Shown in pieces: positions 23,633 to 28,072 of a stretch of DNA of 30,012 nt. This DNA is from a virus. The notes under the pieces were generated by a model that worked only from the letters and a program-made list of their open reading frames with translations, searched no databases and was not told the origin of the DNA. Location of the stretch: the IMG/VR virus record IMGVR_UViG_3300046804_000280, positions 1 through 30,012 of that record. One strand, 5' to 3'. Position numbers and translations under genes: made by a program. Each line of letters starts with the position of its first letter. Positions within the stretch are counted from its first letter, which is position 1.

Positions 23633-23866
23633 ATGGAAAAGCAAAAAATAGGAGCTTGGAAAAAGGCTACCTCAAAAGGCGAAGTAATTGAATTTACTAT
23701 CAATGGGCAACGTTATTCAATGTGGCAAAATCCTTATAAAAAAGAGGAGAAGCAGCCGGACTTTAACATTATCCCTAATGATTACAAGCCAAAGGCAGAA
23801 TTTAAAAAAGAGTACTCAACACCAGTTAACCAACAGGAAAACGAGGATCAAAATTTACCATTTTAA
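23633..23866 (+). CDS. Small protein with SSB-like acidic C-terminal tail
   Basis: This 77-residue protein ends 'QQENEDQNLPF'. An acidic stretch closing in a hydrophobic Pro-Phe is the feature by which bacterial SSB recruits repair and replication proteins (commonly 'DDDIPF'). The N-terminal half reads 'IGAWKKATSKGEVIEFTINGQRYSMWQNPYKKEEK', a compact beta unit with aromatic residues, too short for a complete OB-fold SSB. It lies next to ERF. It may be a mini single-strand binding protein or a decoy that occupies SSB partner sites. Confidence 0.72.
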   Translation: MEKQKIGAWKKATSKGEVIEFTINGQRYSMWQNPYKKEEKQPDFNIIPNDYKPKAEFKKEYSTPVNQQENEDQNLPF

Positions 23867-23878
23867 AATAAACCAACT

Positions 23879-24073
23879 ATGAAAACACAAAACGAACAAA
23901 TCAAAGCCTATTTAACCAAAGGCAAATCAATCACTCCATTAGACGCTTTAAACAAATTTGGATGCTTTAGATTATCAGCTAGAATAAAGAATTTAAGGGA
24001 TGAAGGCTTGAAAATTGCAACTAAATATGTAACTAAAGAAGGCAAGACATTTGCAAGTTATAAGCTATGTTAA
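23879..24073 (+). CDS. Winged-helix DNA-binding protein (HTH_39-like)
   Basis: This 64-residue protein, 'QNEQIKAYLTKGKSITPLDALNKFGCFRLSARIKNLRDEGLKIAT', matches the small helix-turn-helix family in which 'gsiTp.eAl..fg..rLsarI..Lr..G..I' is followed by a two-strand wing ('KYVTKEGKTFASYKL'). It may regulate early genes or assist replication. It overlaps the methyltransferase start by seven bases, so the two are co-translated. It is the only candidate transcription regulator of this kind in the genome. Confidence 0.84.
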   Translation: MKTQNEQIKAYLTKGKSITPLDALNKFGCFRLSARIKNLRDEGLKIATKYVTKEGKTFASYKLC

Positions 24074-24969
24074 CACACGCTTCATTATTTAGTGGAATAG
24101 GTGGGTTCGACCTTGCAGCTGAATGGGCAGGATGGAAAAATATTTTTCATTGCGAATGGAACCCATTTGGACAAAAAGTTCTAGCCCACCACTTTCCTAA
24201 TTCAAAATCTTACAATGACATTACTAAAACAAACTTCACTATTCACGAAGGAACCGTTGATGTCCTCACAGGAGGCTTCCCTTGTCAACCCTACTCACAA
24301 GCCGGGAAACGACTTGGAAAAGCAGACGAACGCCACCTATGGCCGGAAATGCTTAGAACAATTCGAGAAGTTAAACCACGTTGGGTCGTGGGCGAAAACG
24401 TTCTCGGCATTGTTAATTGGAATGGGGGAATGGTATTCGAAGAGGTGCAAATTGAATTGGAAGCTGAAGGGTACGAAGTACAATCGTACATACTTCCAGC
24501 TGCAGGTGTCAACGCTCCACACCAAAGATATAGAACTTGGTTTGTTGCCTACTCCAAAAACATTAGACAGCCACAAACAAAGACCTTTAGTGAATGGCAA
24601 GAATATAAGTCATACAACAGGGACTTCATTTGGGATACATTTAGTACAATTAGCAGATGCGAAAATGTTGCCAACTCCAACGGCTTCGGATTGCAGGGGA
24701 AGTGGGAGCAGGGAAGCATTGATAAAAAGGGGCAGAGGAGAAACGAACGATTTAGGAAGCTGGGCAACAATGAATTCGGAAGATGGGAAAAATTCCCAAC
24801 TCAACCCCCGATTTGTGGGGGAAATGATGGGATTTCCCGAACAATGGACGGAATTACCTTTTCTAAATGGCGAAACGAAAGCATAAAAGCTTACGGTAAC
24901 GCAATAGTTCCTCAAGTAGCTTATGAGATATTTAAAGCCATTAATGAATTTGAATTAATGGAAAAATAA
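24067..24969 (+). CDS. dcm: DNA (cytosine-5) methyltransferase
   Basis: This 300-residue enzyme methylates cytosine using S-adenosylmethionine. Motif I is 'SLFSGIGGFD' (6-15), motif IV 'GGFPCQPYSQAG' with catalytic Cys73, motif VI 'GENVLGI' (E110), motif VIII 'QRYRTWFVA' (153-161), and motifs IX-X 'AYGNAIVPQVAYEIFKAI'. The stretch from about 165 to 245 is the target-recognition part. It ends with 'FPTQPPICGGNDGISRTMDG', common before motif IX in phage enzymes. No restriction partner is present, so it probably protects against host restriction. A second, apparently coding frame lies inside it (24215-24886). Confidence 0.93.
   Translation: MLTHASLFSGIGGFDLAAEWAGWKNIFHCEWNPFGQKVLAHHFPNSKSYNDITKTNFTIHEGTVDVLTGGFPCQPYSQAGKRLGKADERHLWPEMLRTIREVKPRWVVGENVLGIVNWNGGMVFEEVQIELEAEGYEVQSYILPAAGVNAPHQRYRTWFVAYSKNIRQPQTKTFSEWQEYKSYNRDFIWDTFSTISRCENVANSNGFGLQGKWEQGSIDKKGQRRNERFRKLGNNEFGRWEKFPTQPPICGGNDGISRTMDGITFSKWRNESIKAYGNAIVPQVAYEIFKAINEFELMEK
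24215..24886 (+). CDS. Overlapping +1-frame ORF in methyltransferase gene (LPTP / MMGFP type)
   Basis: This frame encodes 223 residues wholly inside the C5 methyltransferase gene. Two 'LLPTP'-type motifs occur at residues 110-114 and 151-155 ('MLPTPTASDCRGSGSREAL'), and near the end is 'LNPRFVGEMMGFPEQWTEL' (196-214). Earlier is 'GRKCLEQFEKLNHVGSWAKTF' (43-63, broken here into parts: GRKCLEQFEKLN then VGSWAKTF) and 'CKLNWKLKGTKYNRTYFQL'. From memory, the same set occurs in phage and metagenome proteins annotated as methyltransferase-related. If real, one DNA stretch codes for two proteins. Caution: the local base composition leaves other frames open too. Confidence 0.5.
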   Translation: MTLLKQTSLFTKEPLMSSQEASLVNPTHKPGNDLEKQTNATYGRKCLEQFEKLNHVGSWAKTFSALLIGMGEWYSKRCKLNWKLKGTKYNRTYFQLQVSTLHTKDIELGLLPTPKTLDSHKQRPLVNGKNISHTTGTSFGIHLVQLADAKMLPTPTASDCRGSGSREALIKRGRGETNDLGSWATMNSEDGKNSQLNPRFVGEMMGFPEQWTELPFLNGETKA

Positions 24970-24979
24970 GTTATATTTG
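24949..24979 (+). promoter_or_regulatory. Promoter before RNA element and initiator gene
   Basis: TTTG (24949-24952), exactly 19 bases, then TATATTTG (24972-24979). Both boxes and the spacing fit the Bacteroidetes vegetative promoter, so this is the best promoter in the window. It overlaps the 3' end of the methyltransferase gene. Transcription would start at about 24984. Confidence 0.72.
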
Positions 24980-24983
24980 CAAC

Positions 24984-25066
24984 AGGTGTCAGATACCTAA
25001 TACTAAACTTATTGGCTCAAAGCTGAAACCCTAATCTGACTGGGGTGGACGCCGAGAGCCTTTTTT
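24984..25066 (+). ncRNA. Candidate structured RNA leader with pseudoknot and terminator-like end
   Basis: About 83 bases between the promoter and the initiator ATG (25071). GGCTC (25014-25018) can pair with GAGCC (25056-25060), which is followed by six T. ACCCT (25028-25032) pairs with GGGGT (25042-25046), and the nine-base loop contains ATCTGAC, the perfect complement of upstream GTCAGAT (24988-24994). A competing 5' hairpin is GGTGT/ATACC (24985-24997). These mutually exclusive and pseudoknotted pairings look like an attenuator, riboswitch or independent small RNA. No known class is recognised. Confidence 0.6.
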
Positions 25067-25070
25067 ATTT

Positions 25071-25760
25071 ATGAGCAAAGACCCTGCCGTATTATTTTAT
25101 ACTAGCGATTTTTTAAGTGGGACTTTTACAATGTCAAATGAACAGGTTGGAAAGTACATTAGGCTTTTATGCCTTCAGCATCAAAAAGGCAAATTAACTG
25201 AAAAGGATATGCTAAGCATATGCAAAGCATATGACGACGAGATATGGTGCAAATTTAAAGTAGAAGATGGTTTATTTTACAATGAAAGAATGTATAATGA
25301 AACAGTAAGAAGGCAAAAATTTAGCGAAAGTAGAAGAAATAACGCTAAATCACCTAAAAACGAAAGCACTAGCAAAGCATATGCTAAGCATATGGAAACT
25401 GAAACTGAAACTATAAATGAAACTATAAATAGAACTAAAACTAAAACTGAAATATTGGATTGGAAGTTTGAAGATTGGTGGATATGGTATGATTATAAAA
25501 TATCAAAAGAAAAGGCAAAAAAATCGTGGCAAAAGTTAAATGAGCAAGAAAAAGATTTAGCTTTACAAACCGTTAAAGATTATGTTCAATCCACACCTGA
25601 TAAAACATATAGAAAACATCCCACAACATATTTAAACCAAAAATGCTTTAACGATGAAATCATTACTAGAAATACTACACAAACCTCAAGGGTCGCTCCA
25701 AAAATTACCGGACAACAGTTACACGAAGCAAGTATTAAATTCTTTAGTGAAAGGCAATAG
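25071..25760 (+). CDS. Replication initiator-like protein (lambda O-type organisation)
   Basis: This 229-residue protein has an N-terminal winged-helix-like domain ('DPAVLFYTSDFLSGTFTMSNEQVGKYIRLLCLQ', to about 75), a repetitive linker ('METETETINETINRTKTKT') and a C-terminal domain 'FEDWWIWYDYKISKEKAKKSW...LALQTVKDYVQSTPDKTYRKHPTTYLNQKCF'. The last pattern is common at the end of phage replication proteins that load the host helicase. Iterons and an AT-rich stretch lie within the gene, as in lambda O. The U-tract of the RNA leader ends five bases before the ATG, so its expression may be attenuated. Confidence 0.8.
   Translation: MSKDPAVLFYTSDFLSGTFTMSNEQVGKYIRLLCLQHQKGKLTEKDMLSICKAYDDEIWCKFKVEDGLFYNERMYNETVRRQKFSESRRNNAKSPKNESTSKAYAKHMETETETINETINRTKTKTEILDWKFEDWWIWYDYKISKEKAKKSWQKLNEQEKDLALQTVKDYVQSTPDKTYRKHPTTYLNQKCFNDEIITRNTTQTSRVAPKITGQQLHEASIKFFSERQ
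25206..25452. repeat. Candidate replication origin: iterons plus AT-rich repeats
   Basis: AAGCATATG occurs at 25214-25222, 25225-25233, 25375-25383 and 25386-25394, in two pairs with 11-base periodicity. The last pair includes the perfect palindrome CATATGCTAAGCATATG (25378-25394). Directly afterwards (25395-25452) come GAAACT/ATAAAT/AAAACT repeats, suitable for strand opening. The four copies are read in all three codon phases, so they are not explained by protein sequence. Confidence 0.68.
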
Positions 25761-26271
25761 TGGAGAATTATTTAATGAAATGTGCCGGTATAAAGAAAAA
25801 GGCGAACCGTTACCAATGAAAGTAATTGAATTAGTTCCAGTAAGCGAAAGGCTTCCGGCATTGGCTAAATTGTACGGAATTGATAAAATAACAAATGTTT
25901 TATCTATTGCAATAACTAAGGCTTTAAATAATTTCAATTTAAGGGTTACAATGACACCTGAGCAAATAATGCAGTTAGCATATTCTTTAATTGAAGAAGC
26001 TGAGCAAGATCAACTAGCTATACAGGATATACTGTTATTTCTTGAAGGAATGATTAAATACAAATACGGCAAAGTTTATGACCGTATGGATATGCCTACA
26101 TTCTTTGAGATGCTGGAAAAATACAGGGAGCAAAGGCATTTAGACTTTATGAACGGTAAAGAAGAGGCACACGCTCAATTTAAAGCAATGGGAGATAGTA
26201 ACCGAACAAGCCAAGACATTGACAAAGAAGCCAACAGGAACGCAATGCTAAACTATTTAAAAACAAAATAA
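25747..26271 (+). CDS. Conserved phage replication-region protein (helicase-loader position)
   Basis: This protein is about 174 residues from a GTG at 25747, which overlaps the initiator stop by 14 bases. An ATG at 25654 also opens the frame but would overlap the initiator by over 100 bases. It contains 'TMTPEQIMQLAYSLIEEAEQDQLAIQDILLFLEGMIKYKYGKVYDRMDMPTFFEMLEKYREQR' (shown only as an order of motifs: MTPEQI, ILLFLEGM, YGKVYDRMD, FFEMLEKYRE), a pattern I know from Bacteroidetes phages next to initiators (DUF6633-like, name from memory). It is entirely helical. Helicase loading is suggested by position; no Walker motif is present. Confidence 0.7.
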   Translation: MKGNSGELFNEMCRYKEKGEPLPMKVIELVPVSERLPALAKLYGIDKITNVLSIAITKALNNFNLRVTMTPEQIMQLAYSLIEEAEQDQLAIQDILLFLEGMIKYKYGKVYDRMDMPTFFEMLEKYREQRHLDFMNGKEEAHAQFKAMGDSNRTSQDIDKEANRNAMLNYLKTK

Positions 26272-26272
26272 T

Positions 26273-26476
26273 ATGTTTAAAAATATAATAACCACAAGTG
26301 ATTATAAAACTGAAATTGTAAAAATACCTTTTACTGAAATTCTAATAGTTGAGTCCCCAGTTGATTTACCTATTGAACAAAAAATTAAATTAAATGAATT
26401 AATACAAAGACCTATTATACTTTGGGTTTATAATCCTAAAGCAGAACAAATAAAAACAACTTTAATAAAAGAATAA
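26273..26476 (+). CDS. Hypothetical protein (67 aa)
   Basis: An unrecognised protein with alternating strands ('YKTEIVKIPFTEILIVES') and a helix ('PIEQKIKLNELIQRP'), ending in a strand and basic tail. The ATG lies one base after the preceding stop. It looks like a small alpha/beta domain. Nothing points to its activity. Confidence 0.62.
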   Translation: MFKNIITTSDYKTEIVKIPFTEILIVESPVDLPIEQKIKLNELIQRPIILWVYNPKAEQIKTTLIKE

Positions 26477-26481
26477 AACAT

Positions 26482-26535
26482 TGCCCTCACTAAAAATTAT
26501 TATTAACAGGGGTGTTAGTTATAAAAGTGGGGGCA
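26482..26535 (+). other. Long stem-loop before HTH gene
   Basis: TGCCCTCACT (26482-26491) pairs with AGTGGGGGCA (26526-26535) over ten bases, including one T-G pair. Inside it, ATTAACA and TGTTAGT form a seven-base stem around GGGG (about 26502-26519). No T run follows, so it is not a standard terminator. It lies 11 bases before the ATG at 26547 and could control that gene's translation or stabilise RNA ends. Confidence 0.6.
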
Positions 26536-26546
26536 TTAAACCAATT

Positions 26547-26792
26547 ATGAGTAACAAACTATATAATCACATTTGCAAGAAGTACCCTAATATAGAGTAC
26601 AAAGGCGAGGATTTAAACCTAGAAAATCTTTACACTAAAGAACTAAAAAAGAGATGGTTAAACACTAATAAGTATCCAACAGTAACGGATATAGTAATTG
26701 AATTAAGAATAAGCGAAAGAACTGTATATAGATTGGCAAAAGAAAACAATTTAGGTTCACGCTGGACACACCGTAAAAACAATCAACTATGA
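26547..26792 (+). CDS. HTH-containing small protein (81 aa)
   Basis: The frame extends upstream to a TTG at 26481, but that region is a strong stem-loop, so the ATG at 26547 is preferred. The C-terminal half, 'YPTVTDIVIELRISERTVYRLAKENNLGSRWTHR', looks like a helix-turn-helix of the kind in which 'sv..va..l.iS.rTvyRl.ke..l' recognises DNA. The N-terminal half is helical and unknown. It overlaps the next gene by four bases (ATGA). Confidence 0.7.
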   Translation: MSNKLYNHICKKYPNIEYKGEDLNLENLYTKELKKRWLNTNKYPTVTDIVIELRISERTVYRLAKENNLGSRWTHRKNNQL

Positions 26793-27031
26793 AAACAGCA
26801 ATGCAAGAATTAATTGAAAGGTATTATTTATTTGAAAATGGAGAATATAAACCTGATGCTTTTAAAAAACATTTTGCTGAATTTTATCCATTACATTTAT
26901 TAAAAGAAAAAGAACAGATAATAGATGCACATATTGAAGGTCAAAGAGTTTTTGACAATTATCCACATACTCAATGGACAAATGACCAAGCAGAACAATA
27001 CTACAACCAAACCTATAACCAAAACAAATAA
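26789..27031 (+). CDS. Conserved small phage protein (80 aa)
   Basis: Helical and acidic: 'MKTAMQELIERYYLF', then 'LLKEKEQIIDAHIEGQRV' and 'DQAEQYYNQTY'. The order 'mtAv.wLi......ll.kEKEqIi.A...G.......aeqYYn.TY' is familiar from very many Bacteroidetes phages and prophages. Function is unknown. The ATG overlaps the preceding stop and has the CTATGA context. A perfect DnaA box (TTATCCACA) lies in this gene at 26959-26967. Confidence 0.78.
   Translation: MKTAMQELIERYYLFENGEYKPDAFKKHFAEFYPLHLLKEKEQIIDAHIEGQRVFDNYPHTQWTNDQAEQYYNQTYNQNK
26959..26967 (+). promoter_or_regulatory. Perfect DnaA-box sequence
   Basis: TTATCCACA equals the strict bacterial DnaA-box consensus. I found only this perfect copy. 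By chance about 0.2 are expected in this length counting both strands, so it is suggestive, especially as the phage encodes a DnaA domain IV protein. Confidence 0.35.
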
Positions 27032-27034
27032 CCT

Positions 27035-27136
27035 ATGAATTTCCTATTAGGCTTTTTATGCGTAGTAATATTTACTGCATTATGTTCAACCATTTATGTA
27101 TTTGGAAGCGAAAATGAAGACAATGAAATACATTAA
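27035..27136 (+). CDS. Tiny membrane protein (33 aa)
   Basis: The sequence opens 'MNFLLGFLCVVIFTALCST', a single hydrophobic helix, and closes with an acidic tail 'GSENEDNEIH'. Its start (CTATGA) comes three bases after the previous stop, and its end overlaps the next tiny gene by 23 bases. It is short, so real translation remains to be shown. Confidence 0.5.
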   Translation: MNFLLGFLCVVIFTALCSTIYVFGSENEDNEIH

Positions 27137-27242
27137 GTTTTTTATTATTAGTGTGCCGTTAGCGATATTATTGTATGCGTTAGCGTTATTAATTAAATTT
27201 ATTAAAGATTATGAGTGGAGAGATAAAGGGGCTTGCGAATAG
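27114..27242 (+). CDS. Tiny membrane protein (42 aa)
   Basis: It opens 'MKTMKYIKFFIISVPLAILL' and continues with a hydrophobic helix, then a charged tail 'KFIKDYEWRDKGACE'. There are two Met codons (27114 and 27123). It overlaps both the preceding tiny gene and the following NUMOD-like gene (by 32 bases) in different frames. No homologous family is recognised. Confidence 0.48.
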   Translation: MKTMKYIKFFIISVPLAILLYALALLIKFIKDYEWRDKGACE

Positions 27243-27420
27243 CAGACCAATTAAAATGATAGATATAGAAACAAAACAAGAAACAGTATTTAAGTCAATA
27301 GCTTACGCAAAAAGAGTAAGTGGTTTAAGTGAGTATGCAATTAGATCAGGACTTAACCCCATCCAAAAGAAACGTTTTGAAGTAAATGGCCGGATTGTAT
27401 GCTTCCGTGTTGTTAAATAA
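27211..27420 (+). CDS. NUMOD1-like stand-alone DNA-binding module
   Basis: This 69-residue protein: 'RPIKMIDIETKQETVFKSIAYAKRVSGLSEYAIRSGLN' matches the module found in homing endonucleases ('kpI.vyd..tge.i.f.Si.eAar.lgls...I'), a strand-strand-helix-turn-helix DNA binder. No HNH or GIY-YIG nuclease is attached here. It lies just before NinG, which has a zinc-binding HNH-like fold, so the two could work together or reflect a decayed endonuclease. Confidence 0.65.
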   Translation: MSGEIKGLANSRPIKMIDIETKQETVFKSIAYAKRVSGLSEYAIRSGLNPIQKKRFEVNGRIVCFRVVK

Positions 27421-27422
27421 CC

Positions 27423-27430
27423 TAATTTTG
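27423..27430 (+). promoter_or_regulatory. Possible TAnnTTTG element before ninG
   Basis: TAATTTTG ends four bases before the ninG ATG. It fits the -7 consensus but lacks a recognised -33 box. Confidence 0.28.
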
Positions 27431-27434
27431 CAAT

Positions 27435-27806
27435 ATGGCATTAATAACAATCCCTAAACTAACTGCAAAGGCTCAAAAGATATTCAATTCTTATATTAGG
27501 CAAAGAGATAGCCGAGACGGATATTTTACTTGCATTAGTTGTGGGCAAACAAAGGATATTTCAGTTATGGATGCCGGCCACTACGTTCCAATTAAGGGAA
27601 GTTCAGCTTTACGATTTGACGAGTATAACGTAAACGGAGAGTGCAAAAGTTGCAATGGATTTGACCAATTCCACTTAATAGGCTACCGAAGAAACCTAAT
27701 TGACAAAGTAGGTGAAAGAAAAGTAATTGAGTTAGAGCAGCAACATAGATTAGTAAAGAAATGGAGCAGAGCTGAATTAAATGAAATAATTGAGCAATAC
27801 AAGTAA
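27435..27806 (+). CDS. ninG: NinG-like recombination protein
   Basis: This 123-residue protein belongs with lambda NinG (Rap), a structure-specific nuclease at Holliday junctions. It has 'LTAKAQKIFNSYIRQRDSRDGYFTCISCGQ' (C33-x2-C36), 'MDAGHYVPIKGSSALRFDEYN' (H49), and 'VNGECKSCNGF' (C70-x2-C73), which together form the zinc-stabilised HNH-like core. The tail is a basic helical region. Together with ERF it would process recombination intermediates during replication and packaging. Confidence 0.87.
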   Translation: MALITIPKLTAKAQKIFNSYIRQRDSRDGYFTCISCGQTKDISVMDAGHYVPIKGSSALRFDEYNVNGECKSCNGFDQFHLIGYRRNLIDKVGERKVIELEQQHRLVKKWSRAELNEIIEQYK

Positions 27807-27969
27807 CATATACGACACTATAAAAGAAACCAAGCCTGTTAATGGTTATTTTGGATATACTTTTGTAATAGATGAAATAAATCATTTTGTATATGGCGAA
27901 ACTAAAGAAGAAGCCTTTAACTTTGTAGCTGATTATATAAACAAATATTATGGCAAAAGCAAACAATAG
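27790..27969 (+). CDS. Small protein with TTG start (59 aa)
   Basis: No ATG exists in this frame. A TTG at 27790, overlapping the ninG end by 17 bases, gives 59 residues: 'SNIYDTIKETKPVNGYFGYTFVIDEINHFVYGETKEEAFNFV...'. The beta-beta-alpha look and the good coding appearance support it. It overlaps the next small gene by 20 bases. Function is unknown. Confidence 0.55.
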   Translation: MSNTSNIYDTIKETKPVNGYFGYTFVIDEINHFVYGETKEEAFNFVADYINKYYGKSKQ

Positions 27970-28072
27970 CAACAAGGTAACCTTTGGTAAAAGGAAATGT
28001 GGTAAATACAAAAAGACTACTGGCCCTAAAGATAAACCGACTAAACCGTATAATAGACAAGGAAGATGCTAA
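27950..28072 (+). CDS. Small basic protein (40 aa)
   Basis: It is rich in Lys, Arg and Gly, with 'VTFGKRKCGKYKKTTGPKDK' and the end 'YNRQGRC'. Similar basic 'GKRK.G..KK..GPK.k....y.GQGR' proteins occur in Bacteroidetes phages. It probably binds nucleic acid. Its stop codon lies inside the start of the ParB-methyltransferase (ATGCTAA at 28066-28072). Confidence 0.65.
   Translation: MAKANNSNKVTFGKRKCGKYKKTTGPKDKPTKPYNRQGRC

Noticed and set aside
23688-23882. Second open frame over the SSB-tail gene
   Set aside because: It is basic, has no recognisable pattern and no good start context, while the main frame has a clear tail motif and correct spacing.
24291-24915. Several antisense open frames over the methyltransferase gene
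   Set aside because: They show no recognisable motifs, no promoter and no RNA-start context, and every supported gene is on the + strand. They do show that stops are locally sparse, which is a caution for the +1-frame call.
26481-26546. TTG start for the HTH protein
   Set aside because: The added 22 codons coincide with a strong stem-loop, and an ATG follows immediately after it.
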